A DNA stretch of 64,000 bases from Bagarius yarrelli (GCA_005784505.1 VCAZ01000003.1:6079510-6143509), one strand, 5' to 3'. Positions 13,370 to 25,593 are shown, counted from the first letter of the stretch. Notes: generated by a model from the sequence alone, not told the origin. Program-made: numbers and translations.

Positions 13370-13556
13370 CTACAACAGTAAAGTTCTTCACACATCCCAG
13401 CTTGAAATGTTGGGGTCAGAGCATAGGGCCAGTCATGATCCAATTCCCCTAGAGCAGAACGTAGGTTGCTCAATGGGACAAGTCCAACAATTAAACCCTG
13501 GTCTTCTGACCTATAATGTAGCACACTAATCACTTTAGCCGTTTGAGCTACCACTG
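13370..13556 (-). mobile_element. tRNA-derived SINE copy (minus orientation)
   Basis: Read on the minus strand, a head like GGCAGTGGTAGCTCAAACGG (A-box-like) is followed by a decayed B box, a 'gagcaacct...ctctagggg' body and a tail containing ctctgaccccaac and gctgggatgtg. Same family as the copies at 14877 and 55165. Confidence 0.7.
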
Positions 13557-14621
13557 CCTTGACTATTTAATTGAATAACAAGAAGGCACAAAAACATTAG
13601 GCATAAACACATAACATTTCCCAAGGAACGGGAAAGCATAGTAATGACCAAAGCATAATTACCTAAAAAAGTGACAGACACGATACAGTAGGTATAATTG
13701 TGTACAGTGGAAATGGAACTAAATCTAAGTATAAACTAACCTGAACCATATATATATTCCTATATACTCCTATATTCATATGCAAATTTAGTTGAGATAA
13801 ATCACAATACAAATACATGTTTTCCAGTGGTGGTCCAGGGTTCCCTGTTTGACCCTAAACTCTGGGTATTGCTTGTGAGGAGGTTTACATATGTTTTCTG
13901 TATGTGAGTGGTTTTTTTTCCACCTTCAAAACATGCCAGAAGGTGAACTGGCTATACTAAGCTGTCTTCACATGTGAATGTATGTGAACATGGTGTTTCT
14001 TCTCCTTTTCTTTGGATTGACATATCAACATGGAACTAATCTACAAATATGGGATTATCTGAAGCAATTTTAAATATCGAATTTAGTAACATTCCTTTCT
14101 ACTATTTTTCACATAACCTAATGTTTAATTGTTTTATATGCATAACTTCAGTATTTCATTCAGTATTTAATTCAATTTCAGTAGCTTTTAAAGTATGACA
14201 TAACACTTGCAGCAAGTATTTCAGTAATAATAGGTCGTGATCAGGATGTTATCAGGATGTTCTTTTCTCAAATGTCTATTTTGTAATCAAATATGTGTTC
14301 TTCTTACCCAACAACTTGACTCAAATCATCTGAAAAACAAATCAGTGACGTTAACAGCCATGGGGAAGTTCTCAGTTTGCACTGTCTATGAAGTTTCTGC
14401 TGATGTGTGGTTAAAGTTGAAAAAGCAGCACGGCTCTGACAGGACAGATTTATAGTAATGCACACGAACAAACCTCTGGCATTTTTTTGTCTGGCTCACA
14501 CACACAACTGTTGATTTGTTATAATTTTTTATAATACAATATCAGCTCAATTAATATTGTATTATAATGTTTGTGAATTTCTGATTTAAAGATGTCTTGA
14601 TAAATTACATGACATTAAATC

Positions 14622-14765
14622 ACATTTTATACAGGCCCCCTTATCCAGAGTGACTTACATTTATACAACTGAGCAGTTGAGAGTTTTAATCAAGGGTCCC
14701 ACAGTCTTAACTCACCAATACTAGTATCTGAACTAAGACCTTCTGTGGTTTAACATATACTGTGC
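14622..14765. repeat. Dispersed teleost repeat ('ccttatccagagtgacttac' family)
   Basis: Contains the cttatccagagtgacttac and caactgagcagtt core seen again at 32640, 57300 and 59335. A decayed non-autonomous element of a very common fish family. Confidence 0.65.
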
Positions 14766-14876
14766 AAGGCCACAAAATCATTTGTTTATTTTGATAAATC
14801 AATTTATCAGTATCATGAAAAAACAAAAAGTGCTGCCTGCACTGTTGACCGCACAAAAAGTGCTGCTTGCAATGTT

Positions 14877-15120
14877 GGGGGCAGGGTGGCTCAAATGGTT
14901 GAGGTGCTGAGTTCTAATCTGAAGACTAGAAACACCCGGGTTCAAGCCCCACCTCCGGCAAGTCAACCACTGTTGGGTCCTTGAGCAAGACCTTTAACCC
15001 TTCCTGCTCCAGGGGCGCTGTATCATAGCTGACCCTGCGCTCTGACCCCAACTTACTAAGATGGGATATGCGAAAAATGCATTTCATTGGCTCTGTACAC
15101 GTACCTTGCACAATGAATTG
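14877..15120 (+). mobile_element. tRNA-derived SINE copy, nearly complete
   Basis: The head gggtggctcaaatggttgag resembles an A box and cccgggttcaagccccacct a B box. The body 'ccttgagcaagacctttaac' and tail 'ctgaccctgcgctctgaccc' then 'gggatatgcgaaaaatgc' follow. This is the best-preserved SINE in the window. Confidence 0.8.
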
Positions 15121-15597
15121 AATATAGTTATACTTGACTTCAAGTACTTAAACTCCCGTACCATCTTCACTCCTGTATTCTTACTGTTCAACTTCACATG
15201 TATTCTGTTTACGATTTCTATGACTGACTCCAAAGAAAACCGCCCCCCCCAGGTTTATCTCAACCTGCTGCCTGCTCGCTGATAAATTGTGACCACAAGG
15301 CGTTTCTGAGGTTTCCCCCAGATCTGTAATCAAATAAAAGATTATGTGGCTCAATAACATGCAAGACCAATCAGGATAAATGTTTTCTGTTAATTTATTA
15401 AACTTATTCCATCACAGACTAATGTTTAATTATTCTTGATTAGACAGAGCGCTGCGTGATTTTTGGTGGAAATTTGGCCAAAAAAACCTTGCAGAAGATT
15501 TGTTTAGCTTTTAAGTTTCAAAACAGTCATCTCCAAGCCGGTCATCCGAACCAGCTCCAAGCTAGTCATGCAAATGCAATCACAACTGCAAGCACGC

Positions 15598-15620
15598 ACA
15601 CGCACACACACACACACACA
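15598..15620. repeat. (CA)n microsatellite
   Basis: About 11 CA units followed by a short tatgtatata stretch. Confidence 0.9.
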
Positions 15621-16359
15621 TATGTATATACAATATACAGTAGATAAACAGTATTAATTTTAATCAGTGACATGCATAAAACCTTATACACCAAAGAAGA
15701 GAACATTTTTTGCATTAACTGATCTCTAATCAATTTATTCTGATTTCTCTGGGCAAATCAACTCTCTAGACGTTTAAGAAATAGAAAAAGACTTTCTCTT
15801 AAGTAAACAGACCTTTGCCTTAGAAAGTAATAATAAAGTCATTAACAAAACAATATTTAATCTTATCTTTATCTTTTTTTTGCATGTTTGAACTACGTGT
15901 AGCTTTTTATTTAAAAAAAAAAATCGCTGTGGACGTGTTCGTATGTATGTATGTACACAAATCACAGGCTTGTTTGAGCAGTAGAACAGATACAAAGTTG
16001 GGCAATAAACTACACTGATTTTAACTGCTATACTGTTGCACATACAGCTTAAGTTTCATGATTGTAAACTGGTGTGTGTCTACAGTCATGAACTCTGACC
16101 CAATCAGTCATGCCGTTGATACAGGAGACAGAGGGCGTTGTGACCCCCGCAGTTTTGCAAAGACAGCAATCCACCTCCGCACTTTTGATAAGGAAAATTA
16201 GCCTGCTCGGCGCTATTCACTAGCTAAAACAAACAACCACATTAAATTAAAGTATATGTTAATGTTTATTTCAGAAATCATTTAGTGACAAGGGAAAAAT
16301 ATATTTGGATTCCTTTTGGGGTTAACCTAAATGTATGTACTTTATTCCTATTGGACAGT

Positions 16360-16560
16360 ACATTATTTGTGGCTTTGTGGTTGCCCCACAGCAAAAAGGT
16401 CCCAGGTTTGTATCCCCAGCAGAGTTCTTTCTGCTTGGAGTGTGCATGTACTCCCTGTGTTTATGGGGGTTTACTCTGGGTACTACGGTTTTTCTCTCAC
16501 AGTCCAAAAACATGGCGACCTGGCCAGGGTTTACCCCTGCCCTTTCTCATGTTAAAATAA
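16360..16560. repeat. Dispersed repeat with 'ctcacagtccaaaaacatg' end
   Basis: Matches a widespread fish repeat: 'gtcccaggtttgtatcccc', 'tgtgcatgtactccctgtg', then 'ctctcacagtccaaaaacat'. A reverse-orientation relative lies at about 41950-42115 and a weaker one at about 13820-13940. Confidence 0.65.
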
Positions 16561-17364
16561 ATTGTCCAAACTTTATGAAATGCCAACTGTAACCATTTAC
16601 AGGTAATTTCTGATGATAATTTAGGTGGTCCAGGGCAGGAAAAAAGAAAGTATAGATCATATCCCCTACTCCTAGTGGTAATATGTTTTATTACATAATT
16701 TCAAATAATGTTTCAATTAAAAAAGGCAAAAATATTTCAACAAGAGTATTTATTTAGAGTATAGTATTTTATTTCAGTTCTGAATCAGATTACATTTTTC
16801 ATTTATTGAAATGTTTCTATGATTGCTGTTGATTTCTTTCCAAATCATCACAAGTATTGTACTTTTTAAGTTTTTTTTCATAAACAAAAGTCCTCTCGCA
16901 TATTGTAAGATGGCTTGTTAACCACTAAATGTTTTGACTGCAGGAGAGTGCATGTGGATTTGGTTGTTTGATTGATAGATTTATAGCAGATGACTACTAA
17001 ATAGACCATTTCATCGTAAAAATCATCCTATATAATTATTAACAACTATTAACCCAGACAGATTAAAATAACAGAGACAAAATTTATGAAAGTACAATAA
17101 CGCAAGTATTAAAGTGCCTACATAAAAGGCTAGTCTACAGTGGACAGGTTTTGCATTCTGGAGGCATTTTGATCCTTCATATGTATTTATTTCTCTTCTT
17201 ACTTCATATTGCAATAATAAAAATATATCATTCTATTAATAATCAGGCTGCAGGCAAGTTTTATATACGTTAGTGGTCTGATTGTTAGCCTGAAGTGTTA
17301 GTACGATATCCGGACATCTGAACTTACTATCTGGGCTTTTGCTTACAGTTTGACCAATTTAAAG

Positions 17365-17445
17365 CGGTGTCTTGGTGGTGCTGGGAATCGAACCCCAGTC
17401 TTTCTGGTGTCAGTCCAACACCACTAAACCACCACTTCCCCCAAA
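17365..17445. repeat. Short dispersed-repeat fragment
   Basis: Contains ggtggtgctgggaatcgaac and ccaccacttcccc, the 3' part of the family seen complete at 32640-32812. Confidence 0.6.
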
Positions 17446-17779
17446 GCCTTAAAACAATTGTTTGTTTCAAGTATTTAACAATGAATTGTTTGCGAGCAAC
17501 AGTTTCAGCTTAGAACACAAAGCATTTAATTATGCCTTATTAATGATTTACTGTAAATATCTTTTATAGATAAATAGTATTTAAGGAAATTTATATATTG
17601 TGTCCTATCAGTGTTGTTTATCTGTTTATCAATATATGAATTTGCTTATACTCCATGCAGTTGCATTATGGGTCATTAACATGAGTTGAGCTCATGATAA
17701 AGCATGCTTGGAGCGACAGAAAACCACAACACTCCAACTTTCAAATCACACCTCTTACTAAAAAGTCAAGTGCTGTAGA

Positions 17780-17896
17780 TACTTAAACGCCCCTGTGTGG
17801 CTGCTAAAAGTGCGAAATAATTGCGGTTGAATACAATGATCGCAGTTGAGTCAAATTATTGCGATTATACGATTATTTGTTAATTGTGACAGCCTT
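17780..17896. repeat. Decayed dispersed repeat (hAT-derived type)
   Basis: Contains attgcgattatacgattatt and ends tgtgacagcctta, resembling a common fish MITE-like sequence. Edges uncertain. Confidence 0.45.
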
Positions 17897-18041
17897 AGTC
17901 AAGATACTGATTTTTACAAAGACAAGAAATAATTCAATGCATGATTAGGTTTACTACTGTATATACACTAACATCTAAAAAGGACAACTGATTAGTGTTT
18001 CATGTATGTTTAGAAAAAAATAAGAGCTGTTTTTTTTTTTT

Positions 18042-21000
18042 TTACAGCCAGATGTCAGAGGTGCAGTCCCCTCCAGGGTATCGGACCTCATGAGCAAGCA
18101 CAGGGCCATCAGGTTCCTGTCCAAAATCCACCAGGAAGTTCTCATTGAGTGTCAGGCCACCTTTTACTGTGTCCACATCAATTTGTAGCATGACCGAGCC
18201 TTGCCTGGAAACAGATCAACTGTAGATTACATTTTTGTCCATTTTGAGGTTTGAACTTTGAAGCATAGTTTTTTATATTAAACCATACTACCACATCGTT
18301 GGCTGATTAGACAACTGCATAATATGATTGTATGTGCTTCTTACTTTATCATCTCAGGATAGAACTGTTTGTCCCATGCACTGTATAAAGAAGTAGTCAC
18401 ATAGAGTCTTTTTCCATCCAGGCTCAGCTGCAGCATCTGTGGACTTCCTGGTATTCTCTTGCCCTAATTTACAAAAAAAAGCCTTTTATTTTCAACCAAC
18501 CAATTTAAGGAACAAATGCTAGATTGTTCTATGTCTGTATTAATCCATTCCATTAAAAAAATAGCCAATTATTCTCTTTTAAGTATTTATCAATAGTACA
18601 ATTACTAAATAGCCAAAAGTCTGCAGCACAACCATATAGGTGTCATCCCCTGTTGCCAGAAAGTAAAAAGTAGGGATGAGCGATATAGTCTAAAAAGTTT
18701 ATATATGGATGTATATATTTTTGTGTTTAAGATGGTAAAGCAAATTTTTTAACTCTTTGTAAACACAGTTTTTCTGCAAACCATGCATAAGTCATTTCCT
18801 TTGCCTTTGATTTGAACTTAAACTTGGTCTTGGAGGGCTGGTGTCTTGCAGCGTTTAGCTCCAACTCTAATCAAACACACCTGAATCAAGGTCTTGCTAT
18901 GTATACACGAAACCTACAGGTGGGTGTGTTGAGTCAAGTTGAGTCACGTAGACCGAGTCTGGTAACCCTGGTCTACATTGTCTTTATATGCTGCAGCATA
19001 AATATTTCCCTTAACTGCATCTAAGAGGCCCAAACACTGTTTCAGCCCCATGAACAATGACTCTTAGCTCCTTGAGAACATAATGTGTTATAGCTGGTGT
19101 GGAAAAACTGTGACGTGTTCAGCAGAGCCCTGACCTCATCCCCAGTTAAAACTTTTGGGGTAAACTAAAATGCTGATGGCCCCCAGACTGCCTCACTTGT
19201 CATTAGTGCTGGATCTCACTAGTTATTAGGTGCCTAAATGAGCAATTGTGAAGTCTTCCCAGAGGTGTTTGAGCATTATTATATGAGTAAAAGTGAGACT
19301 AAATGTGATGGTCAGTTGAACCAGAACTTTTGGTCATCTGGTGTATCTACATTGTCTAAACACTTGTTTTATATAAATACTGACAGCAGCTGCATCCCTT
19401 ACTCATGCCAGATAAATTTCCAGCCAAAATAATGTTCTTTACTTGCCTTTACTATTCGTGGGGAAGGTTGCCGTGCCAATTCTTTGTCCTCCAGTACTTT
19501 AACAGAACCATCATTTTGAATGCTGCCTCCCAGAAAAATCTTATGACAAACAATTGTTTTAGTAAACTGGTAGCAAGAACACATCGAACATTTTTTTATG
19601 AAGCTTCAGTCAACTTTTTGTACATTTCCCAACTTTTCATAATGCTATCACACCTGGCCCACCAGACGTGGATTCCTCCTGTCAGTGATGTCATACTGCC
19701 GAATGTCACCATGCAACCAATTGCTGAAGTACAGAAAGCGATCATCCAGTGAAATTAAAATGTCAGTAATAAGACCTAAAGCGGGACAGATTTACATACT
19801 TAAACACATTTTGCTTGTGGAAACTATAGGTTATGAAATATTCTAAAAAAAGGCCTTACTTGGCATCTCAGGTAGAATCCAACCCTCTACTTTTTTATTA
19901 GGAACCTTGATGACTTTCTCTGCAGCCCAGTCACCTTTCTATTAAACATAAGCAAGTTGAATTATATAATCAATAAAGTGTTAATATAATAACAATAGCA
20001 AATTTTAATTAGATAAACTTATTCAACATGTTCAAAATCCTTGCCGGAGTCTTGTAGAAACGAAACACAGTCCCCTGAAGTGCACAGCCCACATAACCTT
20101 CAGCTGCAGCAGGGTTATGCAGAAAGCGGACCTCTAGAGGTATGGCGCCCTCTTCTCCCAGATCCAGAGTCTGCATGTGCTTGTGAGTGGTCCAGTCCCA
20201 CACATGGATCCGCTGTCCATAGTGACCTGCGCAGAGTAGTCTAAATCAGATGTTCTAAAAGTGATTAAAAATAATAGCTTCAAACTACAGCAGTGACCAT
20301 GGTGACCACCTGCTTTGACATCTGCAGGATTGAATCCATTGGCGAGTCTTTTGGGTGCACCCCACTCTGTGCTAATCATCACATTATGACGTGGCTGGTA
20401 CCAGAAATCATATCCAAACGGTGCGGATTCACCAGGCAATTCCCAGTTTCCAACTACTTCAAATGTCTCACCATCCAACAAAACAAATCCACCTAGGTCA
20501 CACACACAATTTAAACTTGATAAAAATATGGAAGCTACAGATAAATTCTGATTCCTTATTTATTATAAGCATATTTATTAACAACTGAGTTATTATAGCA
20601 TATTTATATAAATATTTCAATTGCTCAATGTCATTGTATATTACCCTTTCCATTTCCCAAGGGGTCGCCCAGGGTACTGATCATTATTTGACCAGTGCCC
20701 AGGCAGTGAGAGGTATGAGGGTTGGCTAGGCCGCATTTCCAGAACATATCCACAGGTTCAACTGTCTATTAAAACAAAGTAATTAATAGAAATTGGCTAA
20801 ATGTCTATGGATATTATATAAACATAATGAAAAGCCACTTAGAAACAGATGCACATCTGCACATTCATGCATTTATTCAATCAGATCGATCCAATTCCAT
20901 ACTTTATTTAATGTGAGATCAAACAGAATGATGAAAAACAAATTTAGTGCTTAGTATAAATGTTAATTCTTAACTTATCCTGTTTGAGTAGTAGCATTTC

Positions 21001-24000
21001 GAAATGTACACAAATTGTTGTGAAACACAAAAAGACAGAAAACCACACTCAGAACATTTAGCTGGATTTAATCTGTAGCTACATTACGAAATGCTTTGTC
21101 CTGCCTCGCATGATTTGACCGAATGTTTAATTTAATGAATAAACATGTGTAAATGTGGTCTTTAAAAAAAGGAATGAGTGAGAGTTAAATGTAAAACTAC
21201 TTAGTTTTACCTTTTAACATTTTTGGTAAATTATGCAGTTTTGTAAAGTAAATGTTTTTGCATACTGTACACTGTACTTGAAAACCTTGTATTTTCCAAC
21301 AGAGAACGTTGCAATATCTTTAGGTCCTCACCTTGTGAAGTCGTGGAGCACGGGCGTCTGTTCCTACATCAATAACATAGACCCGGGAGGAAATCAGAGA
21401 TGGTAAGATAAGCCGGTTGCGTTTTTTAGAGGCATCACCAAAACAGCTGCTGCAGGCATTCCATCCAGAGTGGTGCAGCTCATCATTAACATTGGGCATA
21501 GGCAGCCTATGAATCACCTTCATACACCCCCCCCCCATACACACACATTACTTCTTGTGAAATACAGTGGTACCTTGACTTACAGGTGTCTCAACTAATG
21601 AGTTTTTCCAGATACGAGTCGTCTCTCGGCCGATTTTTTTGCTTTGAATTGCGAGCTAAAATTCAGGTTACGAGCTAGCTTCAGACACCTGATTGCTAGG
21701 TTTTTTCCCCATCATTAACAAATATATTTAATTAACATCAACCCATATGACATCTATAGGTGTTAAAATAAATAATCCGTTTTCGAAACACCACAGTAAA
21801 CGTCGTAACATCCGCCCAGCATCCCCTGTCTCACTTGATAGCTAGTCAAACATGCACATGTGTGGAGTCTGATTAATGTAAATGCTGTACATTAAACTTA
21901 ATAAAACTAGTTTATTGTCTTGTTTTTATACATTATTCTTTATTGTTTTTAAGTATATTTGTCTTATTCAAAAACATGTAACGTTTTATTTGAACAGATT
22001 ATTTGCTTTTTAATTCATTTCATGAATACGAGTAATTTGAGCTCCGAAACAAATTCAACTTTTAAGTCAAGGCACCCCTGTCTTTTAAGAAAATTGCAAA
22101 AAGAATAACTCAGTGATTATATCTAAAGACAGACTTAACACTTCCTTCTATTTTGTCTTACCTTGCAGTAAGAGAGAGAATTAGGATTCACATCAATGGT
22201 TGCAAGATAATCAGGCTTTCGGATTTCAGTATTCCGATAAATACAGGGCACATAAACAATCTCCTCTCGAGGACCTTGAAAAATTTCATGTTACAGGTTG
22301 TTATCTTGCATTTTTTCACTATAGATGTATTCATTGCTACTAAGCTTTGTGTTGCTATACCTTTCATAGCATCCAGAGGGCTTTTGTAACCTGGTCCACA
22401 ACCTGAGCAGGTAGATGCTAAAGGAAAAGAAAAACAACCTAAAACTTTTTTAATTTGACAAACTACAGAATTAGCTTAACCTAAAGGGCATTATTAGGTC
22501 ACCAACCCAGCTTCAGTGAACCTATGCACAGGTTTCTTACGGAACTCTACAGAAGAAGCAAACACTCCCTAAAAAAGTTTTTTCTCGCAATCTAATGACA
22601 ACAGACTTGCTAAGACAATTCTTGCAAAAAAAAATTTGGCTGTGGCTGAGATAAAGACAAAATAGAAATAGCATCAGTCTAGGGAGACAGGTTCAGTGTT
22701 AAAACTATGACTTAATGTGAAAGGACCATTAACTTAGTCAAAATAAGTAACTAAATAGTAACCTTTCTAAAAAGGTGATACATTAGAAAGCAATACAAAT
22801 TTTGGTTTATATAAAATATATGAAAGCTTAGAAAATTTACCACAGGTCAAAAGTTAATCTTTTGTTTTATTAGCTGTTAAAACATTAAGATAATTCTTTT
22901 ATCACCTTTGCTTTTGTAATGCTACAATAAAAGTAAAATAAAAAAGTCTATGTTCTCATCTAATAAAATCCAATTTTTTAAAATAAAAAAATAAACTAAG
23001 AAATACTTTATATAATTATTTAAAAAATGTATTTGTTAAGAAGTCAGCTAAAGAATACACCGCTAGTTATATAAGAAGCAACAGATGTAACATTTCTTAA
23101 TAAGAGGAGACAGCGAGACTTGCCAAACATTATACAACATCCTTCCCATGATAAACTAAAAAACCCTCTCTACTTGTTCTATCCATTTACAAATATTTCA
23201 CAATAGTCTCTATGCCAGACTAACACCTTATAACTGTTTCAGCACCTTAGTATGTGCCAAAACAAAGAACATGGTGCAGGTATGGCATAAAACTCTTGCA
23301 CTACCAAACACATTAAGATGTTATCTCTGGGGAAAATGTGCAAATATTTACCATCTGTGTATAGCTTTTGAAAAAGGTTTTTACAAGGTATTCATGCTTG
23401 AAACACACTTACAAGGTTTAACAATGGCTACGGTTTACCGACCAGAGAAACCATAAGAAATAAACTTTATAGTTGACCATCTGATTATGCTGGGTGTAAA
23501 CATTAAGGTCCATATCAATAGTGAACACAGTGGCTTTTATTGATATCATAATGTTCATTGAATAAAGGTCCATGGAACTTTCCATACATAAAAGTTTATT
23601 TTATATCTACTCGCCACTTTTTCAGTACTAAAATATTTTGAAATACATTTCATAAGTGGCTGCTTGCTCACAATATTTCAAGCACGATTTCACTAACAGT
23701 AAATTTAAAAAAAACAAAAATGAAACAGAAGAATTTCTTCTCTATATCTTAGCATAAATAGGACTTTTGTATGCATTTTCCTGCACTAAAACTAACTTAA
23801 TAACAAAAAATAAATTAGAATGAGAATTTGCACATTAGACATTGCGTACATATGAGGCCTTGTGGTAGTTAACTTGTAACATATCAAATGGATTAGAATT
23901 TATTTCCAAAGATACATATTGCTATATCAGTTGTCTAAATACTACAGAAAATAGACATTTACAGCAAATATAACCTCTATTAAATTGATCCAATTTTTAT

Positions 24001-24522
24001 ATGCTCCCTATCTTGGCACATTATATTTTTGCCATAACTAATCGTGTATCCTTACAGGAAAATGCATACAGAAAACACTGTTGAAAGGTTTGCCTATTTT
24101 AATTAATGCTCAAACACCTGATTTAAGATGTTCCCCAACAGGTCCATCAGGTATACCTGGAGCTGAGAAAACAACTTTATTATCTCTTTTTCACTTATTC
24201 AACAAACACTCACTTTCCGTATTTACGGTAATACTTAATTTACGGTAGTACGTAATTATTATTATTAATATTTTTTGACAAATCGGACAATTTTAATCTG
24301 TGGTGTTTAATTAACAGGCACCACCCTGAGCGCACGATTATTAAGTTCTAGTGTTCATTAAAAAAAACATTTTAATTAGTTTTGACGAACCACCATTTCA
24401 GTAATGCAAACTACAGCAGGGTTTGTCCAACTCGCAAAATCTCTCACGCGTGTGCATGGAGATAACGTTAAAAAAGAGGATTAAATCGTCTTTAGGACAG
24501 AATTAGATGTATACGTACCCAT
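18042..24522 (-). CDS. selenbp1: Selenium-binding protein 1 / methanethiol oxidase, complete
   Basis: SELENBP1 oxidises methanethiol to H2O2, formaldehyde and H2S, and has been described as a selenium-binding cytosolic protein. Twelve coding exons join in frame to 473 codons (human 472): 24519-24522, 22361-22417, 22162-22274, 21332-21517, 20645-20765, 20310-20492, 20045-20226, 19860-19938, 19654-19775, 19447-19539, 18345-18463, 18042-18204. The first exon contributes only ATGG. Visible landmarks: CSGCGPGYKSP at residues 5-15; Cys57 (LSYCK), matching the selenium-linked Cys57 of human; HRLPMPN and DELHHSGWN; NVMISTEWGAP; VWDW and RFLHNP; YFSNWLHGD; and the C-terminus DCTSDIWL. His-containing motifs characteristic of the family are present. 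Two introns, after exons 7 and 10, start with GC instead of GT. The exon 4 acceptor follows a G/GT-rich stretch instead of a pyrimidine tract. No stop or frameshift breaks the model. Confidence 0.97.
18823..18970. mobile_element. Truncated hAT-like MITE in selenbp1 intron
   Basis: Second copy of the 3470-3662 family: gtttagctccaactctaatc, aacacacctgaatcaag, ggtgggtgtgttgagtcaag, ending ctggtaaccctgg. Terminal repeats are decayed. Confidence 0.65.
19040..19290 (+). mobile_element. Decayed Tc1/mariner transposase 3' fragment
   Basis: Contains gcagagccctgacctcatcc, the nucleotide signature of the SPDLNP-type block in Tc1 transposases, followed by decayed downstream sequence including cccagaggtgtttgagc. 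Multiple stops; not functional. It lies in the selenbp1 intron between exons 10 and 11, antisense to the gene. Confidence 0.6.
21565..22080. mobile_element. Tigger/pogo-type MITE in selenbp1 intron 3
   Basis: Ends CAGTGGTACCTTGACTTA and TAAGTCAAGGCACCCCTG are inverted repeats with two mismatches over 18 bp. The left flank is TA (21563-21564); the right flank is TC. Inner sequence gtctctcggccgatttttt and taatttgagctccgaaac is of the Tigger-like kind. The 516 bp carry no transposase ORF. Confidence 0.75.
22418..24518. other. selenbp1 intron 1, nothing firm
   Basis: 2.1 kb AT-rich intron between the 4-nt first coding exon and exon 2. I see no clear element; a polyA-like and AT-rich stretch covers 22800-23030. 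Confidence 0.5.
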
Positions 24523-24688
24523 TTCGTTTAAACTCGCCAAAGTGTCTGAAAGAAATGGGCGACTCGATGCGGTAGGAAAGTTTTTGTAGGCGGTGAAATG
24601 AGGCACGTCCCAGGAGAAAGTGTGTGTTATGTAACCAGGACTGAGGAGAAACTGCAAATGCTGCTAATTGTAAACTAGCGTTTTAAAC

Positions 24689-24689
<1 letters not shown>

Positions 24690-24724
<35 letters not shown>

Positions 24725-24727
24725 TAT

Positions 24728-24775
<48 letters not shown>

Positions 24776-24792
24776 CCCCCCCCCCCCCCCCA
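24690..24792. repeat. (TA)n runs followed by a poly-C tract
   Basis: Two TA arrays (about 24692-24722 and 24729-24769) and then about 18 consecutive C. They directly precede the LINE fragment. Confidence 0.9.
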
Positions 24793-25307
24793 ATATTACT
24801 AAAGAAGGTACAGGAGTGAGTGAAGGCAGGTTGGAATGGGTGGAGAAACGTGTAAGGAGTGATGTGTGACAGGAGAATATCAGCTAGAATCAAGAGGAAG
24901 GGTTACAAGACAGTGGTGCTGAGGAAGAGACAGGTGGCAGAGCTGGAAGTAGCAGAGCTGAAGATGTTGAGGTTTTCTTTGGGAGTGACGAGGTTGGACA
25001 GGATTAGGAATGAGTTCATTAGGGGGACCGGCTCATGTTAGATGTTTTTGGGGAGAAGGTCAGGGAAGCCAGATTGAGGTGGTTTGGACATGTACAGAGG
25101 AGGGATAGTGAATTTATTAGTAGGAGGATGTTAGAAATGAAGCTAAAGAGGAAGAAGGCAAAGAGGAAAATCAAAGAGGAGGTATATGGATGCGATAAAC
25201 GAGGACATGAAGTTAGTGGGTGTGAGTGGAGAGGATGTAGAGAATAGGGTTAGGTGGAGACATAATTCGCTGTGGCGCCCCCTAAAAGGAAACAGACGAA
25301 AGAAAAA

Positions 25308-25310
<3 letters not shown>
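24793..25310 (+). mobile_element. 3' end of a non-LTR retrotransposon (LINE), 5'-truncated
   Basis: One frame reads EKVREARLRWFGHVQRRDSE ... SRRMLEMKLKRK, the LRWFGHVxR signature found at the C-terminus of many LINE reverse transcriptases. Another frame upstream reads KMLRFSLGVTRLDRIRNEFI. Frame changes show decay. The 3' end ctgtggcgccccctaaaagg is followed by an (AT)n tail at 25310-25344. I place it near RTE-like elements but the clade is uncertain. Confidence 0.75.

Positions 25311-25344
<34 letters not shown>
25310..25344. repeat. (AT)n tail microsatellite
   Basis: Pure AT run at the 3' end of the LINE fragment, probably grown from its tail. Confidence 0.85.
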
Positions 25345-25347
<3 letters not shown>

Positions 25348-25593
25348 TTTATTTTTTCACATATTAATTTAAATTTATTTACTTATTATTTAAATAGAAA
25401 ATGCAACTACAGAATAAACTTTACTACAGATACCAAGTGAAAATGTTAGGGTTAAATTATCGAACTAATACCCTTAAATGCATGTGTGTATTTTCTCAAT
25501 TTTAATGAAAACTTTAAAAAAACCTACACACACGATACACCATAATTTACATACGTGTATATTCGCTAAACTTAAGGTGTGATGGTGTGATTT

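Larger units (their letters stand above)
12861..18041. other. pi4kb-selenbp1 spacer, repeat-rich, no gene seen
   Basis: 5.2 kb between the pi4kb promoter region and the selenbp1 stop codon. Contents are SINE copies, a palindrome and dispersed-repeat fragments listed separately. No ORF with a recognisable domain. Confidence 0.6.

Noticed and set aside
14877..14950. Functional tRNA gene
   Set aside because: Only A- and B-box-like sequence is present; it cannot fold into a full cloverleaf and continues into a SINE body and tail.
19405..19752. 115-codon plus-strand ORF
   Set aside because: Antisense to selenbp1 exons 9 and 10 and the intron between them.
20009..20044. Extension of selenbp1 exon 7 to a downstream GT donor (AA|GTTTAT)
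   Set aside because: The resulting phase gives a stop codon in the next exon; the GC donor preserves frame and homology.
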